From the NCBI GenBank assembly GCA_002373505.1, contig DFKE01000013.1, positions 51,720 to 115,719 on the forward strand: DNA of 64,000 nucleotides, read 5' to 3'. The stretch is from Bacteroidales bacterium UBA3653 (GTDB taxonomy: Bacteria > Bacteroidota > Bacteroidia > Bacteroidales > Paludibacteraceae). The notes beneath the pieces are model-generated. The model saw nothing but the letters and a program-made list of their open reading frames with translations, did not search any database and was not told where the DNA came from. The first letter of the stretch is position 1. Each line of letters starts with the position of its first letter. Below, piece after piece: positions 23,442 through 32,332 of this stretch. Made by a program: the position numbers and the translations under genes.

Positions 23442-25115
23442 TTACGAAGCTTTGTTTTTATTCCAATATTTCTCAAAAATATACTTTACGATGAAATAGA
23501 CTCCGATCACGGTAGCAACCGTAATGGCGATAACCACTATAAGCCCCCACAGATAACCGAGATGCGTTCCCCAGAAGTTGATATCAAGGCAGTGGCGCAG
23601 GGTATAGATAAAGCCTTTTTTATAATCAAGGATAGTAAGTATAATACCCATAAACGAAGCGAGTAGCGCAGCGATGGAAATACTGGCAGTAATGATCGTG
23701 AGCTGCGAGATTCGCTCGTTTTGCAGGTTGTTTGCATGGTTCTGCATATTATTCGCTTCCCGTGTATATCGCTCCCGCAGGTTATTGAGCGTCCCTTGCA
23801 ATCCGAACTGTGCGCAGATCATATCTTCAAGTGAATGAATGACATCCAGCGACATGGAGTAGGTCTGGAGCGTGTTGGAGAGATGCAGGAACCGTTTTTC
23901 CAAGGTTTCTTTGTCTCCTTCTGTCCGGCTCTTGGCAATATCAATCTTCATTTCCTTGCAAATACACCGCAAATAGGCGTCAAAAGCAAGCGTGGAGACT
24001 CCCGGTATACATGGCTCGAGAGAGAGGTATTGCTTGTAGAAGTCCAGATCATTGATTTTGCCTTTGTAATGACTCATCCATTCTGAAGCATATTTTCTAT
24101 TGTCAATGCATTCAGGACTTTTATATTGGTTGATTAGGATCGCATTGCGGTTGAGGACAATCGTACAGGCATAATCGCGGCTCGTCCAGTAGTTATGCCC
24201 GAAAAGAGAATTGATCTCTTCGTCCGGCGTGTTCTTCCATCCTTCATCGCTCACCAAAATACCGTATAACTGACGATGATAGGTTTGCATCATTGCTTTC
24301 ATATTCGTCAGGTAGACCAGATTTCCCTCTCCGTCCACGATATTATTGAGTTCTATCATCGAGTAGCGGAAATTGATGCTGTTATTGAAGGCCCGTTTGT
24401 AGTCATGAATACCCAATATAGGCAAGAGCCGGCTGCAATAGTTCTCTGTCCATGCTTGCAGCGAAGTGAGTTTTTTCTCGCTATTGACGGACACCTCTAA
24501 CCGCTGTTTGTAGAACAGGTGCTTGAGGAAGATGATATTATCCAGTTCGTTGCCGGTAGCAGAACCGAATCCGTTCTCTTCGATGGAAGCCATCGGGATA
24601 GAGTACATCAGAAATCCGCATTCGTTTCCTTTCTCTCCATAGAGGAGCAGTGAGGCAGCCATCTTGAAATAGAAAAAGGCATTCTTCTCGCCGTATCGTA
24701 TATCATATTCGCCGAGTAGCACCTCAATACGCGGCGTGAACTGGGATCTGTCATCGTGAAAACGCCGGCTGATAGACAGGCAATCACACAGGTTCCGGCC
24801 CTGATAGCCCTTTTTCTTGTTCCCTTTGCAGAACGTACACCAAGAGAGTGCTTCTAATGTAGGGCAGGCACCGCTGAAGAGTGCATCTTCCTTTAGTGAA
24901 AGACATAATTTCTCTTTGTATCCCTCGTAGAGATTTTTGATGGCGTTTCTATTCCCATTGTCCAGAAACTTCTTCTCTGCCGGAATGATGTCGCTGAAAA
25001 ACTGTTCGCACAGATTGGTATTCTCATTCTCGTCGGAGATGAAATTAAAAGGAATAACAAAGATAATGTGCCCTTTGTCTTTCCCGGAGTAGAATTGGGT
25101 TATAGGGTCTTTCAT
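23442..25115 (-). CDS. CorA-like architecture membrane protein, unknown function
   Basis: The product has 557 residues. A large soluble N-terminal part (~1-465) ends in a long helix rich in N, Q, E and R (DMICAQFGLQGTLNNLRERY...QNERISQ), followed by two membrane helices near the C-terminus (LTIITASISIAALLASFMGIIL and LWGLIVVIAITVATVIGVYFIV). This is the general layout of CorA-type channels, but I see no GMN motif. A cysteine cluster, C84, C93, C96, C110 and C112 (WCTFC and CDC), could bind zinc. It has no recognisable family. It begins the probable long operon with GH13 and pfkA and has a consensus promoter 25 bases upstream. Confidence 0.65.
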   Translation of the reverse strand: MKDPITQFYSGKDKGHIIFVIPFNFISDENENTNLCEQFFSDIIPAEKKFLDNGNRNAIKNLYEGYKEKLCLSLKEDALFSGACPTLEALSWCTFCKGNKKKGYQGRNLCDCLSISRRFHDDRSQFTPRIEVLLGEYDIRYGEKNAFFYFKMAASLLLYGEKGNECGFLMYSIPMASIEENGFGSATGNELDNIIFLKHLFYKQRLEVSVNSEKKLTSLQAWTENYCSRLLPILGIHDYKRAFNNSINFRYSMIELNNIVDGEGNLVYLTNMKAMMQTYHRQLYGILVSDEGWKNTPDEEINSLFGHNYWTSRDYACTIVLNRNAILINQYKSPECIDNRKYASEWMSHYKGKINDLDFYKQYLSLEPCIPGVSTLAFDAYLRCICKEMKIDIAKSRTEGDKETLEKRFLHLSNTLQTYSMSLDVIHSLEDMICAQFGLQGTLNNLRERYTREANNMQNHANNLQNERISQLTIITASISIAALLASFMGIILTILDYKKGFIYTLRHCLDINFWGTHLGYLWGLIVVIAITVATVIGVYFIVKYIFEKYWNKNKAS

Positions 25116-25139
25116 GCAGTTTATTCATTTTATTCGGTT

Positions 25140-25172
25140 GCAAAGATACTGCTTTTTTTTGAACTATGCAAG
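25140..25172 (-). promoter_or_regulatory. Promoter of CorA-like gene and downstream operon
   Basis: CTTG (25169-25172), 20 bases, TATCTTTGC (25140-25148) on the minus strand. The spacer contains a T8/A8-type run that recurs in the promoters at 26785, 29386 and 53579. Confidence 0.75.
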
Positions 25173-25312
25173 AAAAAAGCGAAAAAATGAAGATAAATAA
25201 GTCCTCTTAGGGGCCAAACTCGTTCGCATCTCGTTCGCATTACGGACGTCTGCGTTCCGTTTCTTTCTCGTTTTTTTGCTCTATGTTTCTTTGGCTTGGC
25301 TGTGGTTGCCGG

Positions 25313-25366
25313 CCTCTTAGTAGGTCTATCCCTATTACATAGGGAATAGACTACTCTACTAAGGGG
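25313..25366. repeat. Multi-arm inverted repeat
   Basis: Outer arms CTTAGTAG / CTACTAAG and inner arms GGTCTAT-CCCTA / TAGGG-AATAGA form one long stem with small bulges. The right side continues GGGGGGCTGGG, like the tail of the REP-like elements. There is no T run, so it is not a classic terminator. Confidence 0.6.
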
Positions 25367-25488
25367 GGCTGGGCTACCCGCCAAAATCTTCGTGGGTTCT
25401 AATTGAATCACGGTGCAAAGATACAACTTTTTTATGGCATGATAAATTCCATCTGCCACAAACAAAATCCGATGGTAAAATATGCAGA

Positions 25489-26709
25489 TTATGCATTAAG
25501 CTTTGCAAGCCATTTTTGCATTTCCGCATTGGTATCCAGTTGCCGGCTGTCTTCGGATGTAGAAATAGTGGCGACGAAGCACTCGCTGAGGTGTTCGTCA
25601 AAAATACCTTCGTTTATAGACGGATTTTTCACCAGCAGAATAGGCATCCCTTTCATCATACCCATTCCCACTTCGACCTCATTCCACGGGGTTGAGAGCC
25701 ATTTGTCCTCCCAAACTTCTTCTCCGGTCAGTTGTGGCCGATAGGTGGCCTTCTGAATATATGTTTGCTTGAATCCGAAGGCAATCATACCGGTGGAGAC
25801 CATTACTTTCTCCCGAACTTGGTTGAGTTGCCCGAATTGCGGGTAGTCATCCTTGATGTAATAGAAGACGCGTATGCCTTTGTTCTGGAGGTATGTCTCA
25901 TAATCTTTGGTAAGCAGTTCTTCTTCCTTGGTCATGACACTCGGCATGGAGAAGAAGACCACGTTGTTTGATTTTGCAGGCCGGACAGTTATGGGCTCAG
26001 CAAGACGGAAAATCTGTTGCCCTTTGTCATTTCGCTCCAGGTGTTGCATAATCTCTTGCGGGATATTTTTTGCATTTGTAAAATCCGCCCCGTCAAGGAA
26101 TACATTTTTGAAAGACGTATATGCCAGATCCGCGCCGCAGAAGTTTGCTCCCTCAAAATGGCAATTTTTGATTTGGGTGTCAAAGAGGATTGCGTAATAG
26201 AAAATAGGATTGCCGACAGCATTGTCAATAAGCGCATAGGATAAGTCGCTGAGATAGAAATCCGTATGTTCCATGACAATCGCCTGACCGTCTTTGCGTC
26301 CGATATATGCATCCTGCAGATTTGTTTTTTGCAGGTCCAGATGAGTGAGATCGATAGCATAGGCAAGGCTGTCTGCCAATGTCTTCTGGAAGACGCCTGA
26401 CGGAGAAATCTTCAATGTGGCAGATATGACGTTGAGTGCTTCTTTTTGCAGATTCGGAAATCGTTTGCTAATCTTGGTGTTCAAGAACCGTCGGAGCATG
26501 ATAGCCGAAGAAATTCGTGAGGACGGGTTCTCTTGGGAAAGTCCGGCAATAATAGTACTCAATGAATCTTTCTCTTGTGCCCACCGGATATTGACGTTTT
26601 TGAAGTCAAAGAAATCCGAGAGAATTTTATACACCGCATAAATTACGGCTCCGATGACCGTTACGATCGAGATAATAAACGTAATTGTAGAGAAGAATGT
26701 ATTTTCCAT
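25489..26709 (-). CDS. Membrane-anchored pentapeptide-repeat protein with TIR-like C-terminal domain
   Basis: The product has 406 residues. A membrane helix near the N-terminus (FSTITFIISIVTVIGAVIYAVYKIL) is followed by a helical linker and pentapeptide repeats (residues ~135-230, with HLDLQKTNLQDAYI, NCHFEGANFCGADLAYTSF, VFLDGADF). The C-terminal ~160 residues look like a Rossmann-type TIR or deoxyribosyltransferase-like fold: NNVVFFSMPSV, VREKVMVSTGMIAFGF, WNEVEVGMGMMKGMPILLV. The W-N-E-V-x-x-G segment resembles the catalytic Glu region of such NAD- or nucleoside-handling folds. Comparable layouts occur in bacterial immunity proteins. The cytoplasmic side of the membrane is likely. The TIR-like call is an inference from pattern. 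Confidence 0.55.
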   Translation of the reverse strand: MENTFFSTITFIISIVTVIGAVIYAVYKILSDFFDFKNVNIRWAQEKDSLSTIIAGLSQENPSSRISSAIMLRRFLNTKISKRFPNLQKEALNVISATLKISPSGVFQKTLADSLAYAIDLTHLDLQKTNLQDAYIGRKDGQAIVMEHTDFYLSDLSYALIDNAVGNPIFYYAILFDTQIKNCHFEGANFCGADLAYTSFKNVFLDGADFTNAKNIPQEIMQHLERNDKGQQIFRLAEPITVRPAKSNNVVFFSMPSVMTKEEELLTKDYETYLQNKGIRVFYYIKDDYPQFGQLNQVREKVMVSTGMIAFGFKQTYIQKATYRPQLTGEEVWEDKWLSTPWNEVEVGMGMMKGMPILLVKNPSINEGIFDEHLSECFVATISTSEDSRQLDTNAEMQKWLAKLNA

Positions 26710-26784
26710 TGTATATTTTTGTTTTTAGATTTCAGATTCTTTTTTGCGCGAAGAATATTTCATGAGTGTATTGTTTTTTCGCTT

Positions 26785-26817
26785 GCAAAAGTACTGCTTT
26801 TTTCTGGATTATGCAAA
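26785..26817 (-). promoter_or_regulatory. Promoter of pentapeptide/TIR-like gene
   Basis: TTTG (26814-26817), 20 bases, TACTTTTGC (26785-26793) on the minus strand; the start codon is about 76 bases downstream. Confidence 0.7.
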
Positions 26818-26832
26818 TTAACAAGATGTTTT

Positions 26833-29367
26833 TTAATCGAGAAGAACAAATCCTGCCCAATAATAAGGTGCAGAATATCCGTTTTTACGAACTTCCTGTT
26901 GTGCCATTCTGAACGCTTGACGCTTGCTCATTCCTTGGCTGTAATGGCGGTAGAAGAAATTCATCAACAACTGTGTTGCTTCATCGCTCACCGGCCAGAT
27001 AGCCATCAGTAATGTCTGCGCTCCTGCCATCTTGAATGCTCGTTGTAATCCAAACACTCCTTCGCCGGTAATCACACCTTGAGCTGTTTCGCACGCAGAG
27101 AGAACTACTATATCCGCCTCGCGTAGGTCTAATGTAGAGATTTCTTTGGCGGTTAGGACGCCATCTTCTATTCCTTCAGGGAGCCGTTCTCTATGTCCGG
27201 AAAGGGCAATATTGGCTCCGGCAAGAAGTAATCCGCTCCGTTCCATCGGGTCTATGTTGGTGGAGTCAGCCAAATAGAAACCATGTGTAGCAACATGCAG
27301 GATGTTTTGTTTTGTGCCGGACAGGGCTTTGAAGGACTCTTCGTTTGCTGTTGAGGCTGTATATGCTTGAACATGAATTTTTTTATCGGATAGCGCTTTT
27401 TGAATACCCTCTATCTCGGACTTGGTTCCCGGCAGATAGTGTACCCGCCCACGATTAATAGTGTCTCTGATAACCGATCTGGACGCTAAAGATGGGTAGG
27501 CTGCGCTTTGTGCCAATAATTCATCTGCACTCACGTCATAACTGATGCCTCCATATAGTGTTGCCGTCTGATGAGAAATGGCAGGTTTATGAATGGCTAA
27601 TTCTCGTGTAGAGGAGAGCCGCACAAGGTTGTAAACATCCGAAATGACTTGTGTAGAATCATAAGGGATTGATTCCATAGCTACTTCATGGAGCAATCCT
27701 GTGGGGGCGAAGAAGACGATTTCGCCGGGATTGATGTATGGCAATACCTTACTCCATACCAGACGGGAAAGTTTTTTCCCGTTCTCGCGATAGGAGTATG
27801 CTTTGTTGATAGAACTCGGAGTAGAAACCTCTATCAGTTGAGTCACCTCTTTCTCTTCGAACAGAGAAATCATAATGGGGTAGGAACATGTATCCCGCAG
27901 CAGTAGAGCGCAGTACATCGTGCGATCTTCTTTCATCGGTGCACGCATATACTCGATGGCAACCTGATTGGGTTTCAAGGTAGCTCGAACACTATCCCAT
28001 GTTATATTCCATTGCCGCATGTTCTCGCGATAAGTAGCACTCTTGCGTGTAATCTCTTTCTCAAGTTGTTCCACTTCCAATTTGTTTTCTTGAATAAATT
28101 CCAAGTCCGTATCGTTGCTTTGCATCGCCATCTTCTGTTTCAAAGAGACTAATTTTTCCCATTGTTGAATGAGTGTTGTATCGCCGCACCTCAAAATGGA
28201 ATTTTTGACAGCATCGGTGGATTGGAGAAGCATACCTTTTGCAAACAACTCATTATTATATCCCCAGCCGGCGATAGCGTGATTTTGTGGATAATAGAAA
28301 GCAGTAAATTGCGGAAAATCAAATTCGTACTCTCCTGTGATAGTGTATGATATTTCTCTCCGTTGGTCTTCTGTCATATAGTTGATAGACTGAATGAAAT
28401 ACATTTTGCATGCATTTTCTAACTTCCGATAATATAGTGCAATTTTCTGAAGATCATTTTTTGCAGCGTATAACAATACCATATTACGATAAATGATGAT
28501 ATTCTGATAATATGACGGGGTGGGTGTTTGTTCTCTATAAGTCAACACAGACTGATAAAACTTCTCGGCTAGATTATATTCCCCATATTCTCGCGCTATA
28601 TTTGCAATATTCAACTTAATTTTCATGTGCTCCTCGCTTCCCTCAAGCGCCATGTCCTGAATAAGTTTTAAAGCTTTTTGATATATATCTAATGCTTGTT
28701 TAGGGTCACTATCAACATAGACAGCCCCCAGATTGATGAGAGCACCAAGGTAAAGCTGATTCTTGTCATATAGTGCAAAGGAATCCGTGGGCTCTATTTG
28801 AAGAGAGTCCAATCGCAACAGGGTGTTAGAAAGATACATAAGGGCAGAATCCTTTTCCTCAATTAGGAAATAATACCCACCGAGTGTGTTTTGCGTCCGA
28901 GCATAATCAATGGTATTTTTTCCTATTATTTCTGCATATATTTCCGCTGCCTCCCGTGTGTACATCTCTCCTCTTTCTACCATCGCAGATTTTATATAGA
29001 GCGCACCTAAATTGGCTGTGGCTAATGCATAACGGGTATTTTTTTTCCCGGTTGTTTCTGCACAAATATCGCGTGCCTTGATAAAACACGTTTCCGCGGC
29101 TTCATTATTTTGGTTTTGCATGTATAAATTTCCAAGATTAATAAGCACGGACGCACATCGTTCATTATTGATGCCATATCGCGCCTGATAATGCATAAGT
29201 GCTTGAGTAAGATATTGCTCTGCCCTTTGGAAATCATTCTTATCGAAGTACTCAAGTCCAATTTTTTCCAAAAGTAACGGGTTGATAGACGATTCATCGA
29301 TTTGGGCAGAGGAGAAATCTGCAAGTCCCCAAAGAAAAGCGATTATTATTAAAAGGTGATGTCTCAT
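26833..29367 (-). CDS. Exported TPR-CHAT peptidase, 844 residues
   Basis: A signal peptide (MRHHLLIIIAFLWGLADFSSAQ) precedes TPR units (residues ~30-300; FQRAEQYLTQALMHYQ, ALDIYQKALKLIQD, YNLAEKFYQSVLTYRE) and a CHAT domain with H695 (ATHG) and C759 (SACETA). From about residue 440 onward it is almost identical to the 970-residue protein 13 kb away, although the TPR parts differ. It lacks the APQPPKGG insert and ends KNGYSAPYYWAGFVLLD. It is monocistronic, with its own promoter at 29386-29418. This looks like a recent duplication or gene conversion of the catalytic half. Confidence 0.9.
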   Translation of the reverse strand: MRHHLLIIIAFLWGLADFSSAQIDESSINPLLLEKIGLEYFDKNDFQRAEQYLTQALMHYQARYGINNERCASVLINLGNLYMQNQNNEAAETCFIKARDICAETTGKKNTRYALATANLGALYIKSAMVERGEMYTREAAEIYAEIIGKNTIDYARTQNTLGGYYFLIEEKDSALMYLSNTLLRLDSLQIEPTDSFALYDKNQLYLGALINLGAVYVDSDPKQALDIYQKALKLIQDMALEGSEEHMKIKLNIANIAREYGEYNLAEKFYQSVLTYREQTPTPSYYQNIIIYRNMVLLYAAKNDLQKIALYYRKLENACKMYFIQSINYMTEDQRREISYTITGEYEFDFPQFTAFYYPQNHAIAGWGYNNELFAKGMLLQSTDAVKNSILRCGDTTLIQQWEKLVSLKQKMAMQSNDTDLEFIQENKLEVEQLEKEITRKSATYRENMRQWNITWDSVRATLKPNQVAIEYMRAPMKEDRTMYCALLLRDTCSYPIMISLFEEKEVTQLIEVSTPSSINKAYSYRENGKKLSRLVWSKVLPYINPGEIVFFAPTGLLHEVAMESIPYDSTQVISDVYNLVRLSSTRELAIHKPAISHQTATLYGGISYDVSADELLAQSAAYPSLASRSVIRDTINRGRVHYLPGTKSEIEGIQKALSDKKIHVQAYTASTANEESFKALSGTKQNILHVATHGFYLADSTNIDPMERSGLLLAGANIALSGHRERLPEGIEDGVLTAKEISTLDLREADIVVLSACETAQGVITGEGVFGLQRAFKMAGAQTLLMAIWPVSDEATQLLMNFFYRHYSQGMSKRQAFRMAQQEVRKNGYSAPYYWAGFVLLD

Positions 29368-29385
29368 GAGTGTATAGTTATTTAT

Positions 29386-29418
29386 GCAAAGATACTGCTT
29401 TTTTTTGATATATGCAAG
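29386..29418 (-). promoter_or_regulatory. Promoter of 844-residue TPR-CHAT gene
   Basis: CTTG (29415-29418), 20 bases, TATCTTTGC (29386-29394) on the minus strand. It is almost the same sequence as the promoter at 25140-25172. Confidence 0.75.
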
Positions 29419-29447
29419 AAAAAAGAGAAAAAATCGCCAATAGAAGG

Positions 29448-30608
29448 TTACAACCTCGTCATTACCACATCATACTGGGCAAAGAAGGGGTAGAGTTTTT
29501 TGGTGAGGTAGTTTTTGTTGGGTTGGACGTTTTTGAGGCGGATGAGGGTTTGTCCGGTGACGGTATGACCGGGACGGGGACGGACGGCGCAACGGCCGTA
29601 GTGCCAGACACCATGGTCAAACTGCAGATAACACTCGCATCCTTCGTACATCTCAACCGGATTGTCAAGCATGGCATCAATCCGCTCGCGCAAGGTGGCA
29701 ATCCTTTCCGGATCAACCGGCAGTCTCCGCAACCAGTTCAAGAGCGTCATCAGTTGGTAAAAAGCCGTGCGTGCCAGGTACGGCGCCTTGCCGGAGAGGA
29801 CGTCCGCATCCACCGCCAAAGAGCCGGCTTCTTCTTCCTCTAACCGGCTATGACTGCCATTATTGACCGTGTCGGACAAAGAGCGGAAATTGGTGAGGAT
29901 ATACGAAGGAACAATCTGCGGCGCCAGTTCGTAGATGTCCGCCAGGCGTTTCTCTGCCGCACGGATAGAATCAATATCTTCGGAGAAGAGTCCATGCCCG
30001 CGCCCGTATGAAACGGCAAACGCCATGAGTTTGCGCATGGCGTTAAAGACCGTTGTGTCGGTTGTGTTCTGCGGGTCTTCCATCTTTCTGATGATATCAT
30101 AGAGACGTGCGGTGCTTCCCTCGTCCTCAAAGAGTTCGAAGATGCCGTCGTACCTGTCCCGCAAGGCTACATTGCCGGAGTGCTTGGTCAGTTCGCGGAT
30201 GTCGTTGATCAGTTGCTGCTGGTCGGTGTCTTTGCGATAGAACCGGCGGCGTGTCCATTCGCGTTGCGGGATAGCGTTCAGCAGAGACTCGTCATAGCCG
30301 CTTCCGGTGGTGAAGACGAACCAAGGGATATGCTTGCTTTCTTCTTCGCAACGGCTCAAGACGCGATAGGCATAATCGCGGAAAGAGTCGGTGGATTCAT
30401 GTTCGTCGGAATGGCGGATCTTGCAGTTCACATCCAGGATGACGGCATCGCAGATCTCTATGTTCTTGGGATTGGAAAGCCATTGGACTCCCTCCACGTA
30501 GTTATCCGCCGTGAAAGCCTGTATTCCGGCATCCCGGAGACGGGTTAAAAAATCTTCGCGCGGTGCTTCGTCAATCCAAAAGACTACTATGTTTCGGTTT
30601 TTGCTCAT
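29448..30608 (-). CDS. Receiver-domain protein with unknown C-terminal region
   Basis: The product has 386 residues. Residues ~5-130 have the response-regulator receiver layout: acidic pair D13/E14 (WIDE), phospho-acceptor candidate D59 in VILDVN, T100/T101 in FVFTTGS, and K126 in FYRKD. The loop after D59 is long. The remainder (~150-386) is helical with a basic C-terminal part (GRCAVRPRPGHTVTGQTLIRL); I do not recognise it and see no DNA-binding motif. It follows the kinase-AAA gene by 13 bases, so the receiver may be controlled by that kinase or by the phosphatase upstream rather than by a histidine kinase, none of which is nearby. Confidence 0.65.
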   Translation of the reverse strand: MSKNRNIVVFWIDEAPREDFLTRLRDAGIQAFTADNYVEGVQWLSNPKNIEICDAVILDVNCKIRHSDEHESTDSFRDYAYRVLSRCEEESKHIPWFVFTTGSGYDESLLNAIPQREWTRRRFYRKDTDQQQLINDIRELTKHSGNVALRDRYDGIFELFEDEGSTARLYDIIRKMEDPQNTTDTTVFNAMRKLMAFAVSYGRGHGLFSEDIDSIRAAEKRLADIYELAPQIVPSYILTNFRSLSDTVNNGSHSRLEEEEAGSLAVDADVLSGKAPYLARTAFYQLMTLLNWLRRLPVDPERIATLRERIDAMLDNPVEMYEGCECYLQFDHGVWHYGRCAVRPRPGHTVTGQTLIRLKNVQPNKNYLTKKLYPFFAQYDVVMTRL

Positions 30609-30621
30609 ACGGGATATCTGT

Positions 30622-32322
30622 TTATCTGAATCCGATAGGATTGGGGCGGGTGATGGCGAGGGAGGAGGGATGGTTCCGGATGACGTTCCTCAGGTGATCT
30701 TGGGAGACGGGTAGGTCCGCAATGGCAGCCACCAGTGCTGCTTCGTTGACCACGAAGGGCACGTCCACCGAGGCGTATCCTTCCGTCATATCCGCCAGTT
30801 CGGCAATGTCCAAGTCTTCCGCCAAGGGTCTATGGCTCAGATACATCTCGAACAAGCGTTTGCGCATCTCCGTGTTCGGTGCCGTGATCTCGAATTGGAA
30901 ATCGAACCGTCCTGCGCGCAGTACAGCAGGGTCCATGATGTCCTTGCGGTTGGTGGTACCAACCACCAAGATTCCGCGTTTATGACATTCGTTCAGCTGT
31001 ACAAGGAACTCATTCACCTCATCGTTATGGCTCTGCTCTCCCGGATCGGAAGAGCGGACGCTGAGGATTCCGTCGATCTCGTCAATGCATAGTACGCAGT
31101 GGCCGGCTTTGGCGGCTTTGTCAAACATGTCCTTTATTTTTCCTTGTGTCTCATGTATGTACTTGCTGCCGAGGGAGGAGGTGCTGACAAACTCCATCTT
31201 CCATTTGAGTTCTTCCGCCAGTTTGGACGCGAAATAACTTTTCCCGCATCCGGGAGGTCCGTAGAGTAGTATGCCGTTAGGCAAGGTAAGTCGGTATTCC
31301 TGTGCTTTCTCGGGGTGTTTCAACGGCCAGATGATATGCTGGGCGATACTCTGTTTCACTTCGTCCAATCCGGCTATGGCGGCAAATCCGATCATAAGGG
31401 CGGGATGGAGTGTCTTCTGTCCCAAGCCGACGTGTGAGTCCTGTCCTTCCTCGCCCATGGTGACTTGCAGTAGGTTCTCCAGTTCCTCCGCTTTGACATA
31501 GCCGTTCATGGTGAGTTCCATCGCCCTTGCGAGCGGCGGATGGACGGAATCGAGCGGTTCGAGAAGGGATTCCAGGGGGTGTTCCTTGCGCCAGTTGACC
31601 ATATTGAGATGCCGTGCAGCGGCGGGCATGTCTGAGGTGATGGGACAGTCCGCCCAAGGGCGTTTGCCGGTGAGCATCGTATATAGAATAGCTCCTATGG
31701 AGAAGAGGTCGTCGGAGTCGCTCACTTTCTGTTTCGCCAGCAGTTCGGTATGCGAGTAATACGGATTGATTTTCTCGAACCGCTGCACTTTGTGCGTCAT
31801 TTCTCCGTTTTGCGGCCACTCGCAGGCATATTCCAGATCAATCAGTTTGGGCGTGAAGGAGCCGTCGCTGTTTGATTCCAGAAGGATGTTCTGGGGCGTG
31901 ATGTCGAGGTGGCATACGCCGCGGTGGTTGAGGTGTTTGACTGCTTTGACCAGCGAGAGTGCGACGGACTGCGCTTCGCCTTGCGTCAAAGGTCCGTTTT
32001 CCTCGATATACTGCGAGAGCAGTTTGCCCCGGAAGTATTTGGTGACCAGATAAACTATCTCCGTCCTGTTGACCGTAGTTCTGCCGGAGTGCTGCAGGCG
32101 CGGCAGGTAGTCGCACAGCCCGAGGCGGCTATATGCCCAGAGCTCCTGCGGGTCTTTTCCGTTGCAAAGGAAATCAGGCGTATGTCTCATGTCATAGACC
32201 TTCATAAAGAACTGGAAGTTATTCTTGTCCGCGACGCAGTAGGTCTGCGTATATTCCTTGTTGGTCATCGAATAGAGAACCACATAGTCACCGATTTCCG
32301 TACCTTGCTTGAGTTCGTTCAT
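30622..32322 (-). CDS. Ser/Thr protein kinase fused to AAA+ ATPase
   Basis: The 566-residue fusion has a Hanks-type kinase domain at ~10-285: beta-3 Lys K41 (FFMKVYD), catalytic HLD with D140, N145, and the DFG position as IDLE with D162; all key residues are present although the glycine loop is not obvious. An AAA+ ATPase domain follows at ~310-540: Walker A GPPGCGKS (355-362), Walker B CIDEID (412-417), GTTNR (455-459) and arginine finger region LRAGRFD. The AAA part resembles FtsH/CDC48-type remodelling ATPases. No membrane segment is seen, so it is cytosolic. It sits between an LMW phosphatase gene (10 bases upstream) and a receiver-like gene. I know no named family with this exact order. 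Confidence 0.85.
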   Translation of the reverse strand: MNELKQGTEIGDYVVLYSMTNKEYTQTYCVADKNNFQFFMKVYDMRHTPDFLCNGKDPQELWAYSRLGLCDYLPRLQHSGRTTVNRTEIVYLVTKYFRGKLLSQYIEENGPLTQGEAQSVALSLVKAVKHLNHRGVCHLDITPQNILLESNSDGSFTPKLIDLEYACEWPQNGEMTHKVQRFEKINPYYSHTELLAKQKVSDSDDLFSIGAILYTMLTGKRPWADCPITSDMPAAARHLNMVNWRKEHPLESLLEPLDSVHPPLARAMELTMNGYVKAEELENLLQVTMGEEGQDSHVGLGQKTLHPALMIGFAAIAGLDEVKQSIAQHIIWPLKHPEKAQEYRLTLPNGILLYGPPGCGKSYFASKLAEELKWKMEFVSTSSLGSKYIHETQGKIKDMFDKAAKAGHCVLCIDEIDGILSVRSSDPGEQSHNDEVNEFLVQLNECHKRGILVVGTTNRKDIMDPAVLRAGRFDFQFEITAPNTEMRKRLFEMYLSHRPLAEDLDIAELADMTEGYASVDVPFVVNEAALVAAIADLPVSQDHLRNVIRNHPSSLAITRPNPIGFR

Positions 32323-32332
32323 ATGTAAAAGA

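Larger units (their letters stand above)
25116..25488. other. 373-base gap with promoter and large hairpin
   Basis: I see no convincing gene. An open frame on the minus strand at 25130-25465 has arbitrary composition (many K, R, T) and overlaps the promoter, so I do not count it. The gap holds the promoter at 25140-25172, a multi-arm hairpin at 25313-25366 and a -7-like GCAAAGATA at about 25413-25421 without a matching -33. Confidence 0.5.

Noticed and set aside
25130..25465. 111-residue minus-strand gene
   Set aside because: Random-looking Lys/Arg/Thr-rich composition, overlap with a promoter and a hairpin, no ribosome-binding context.
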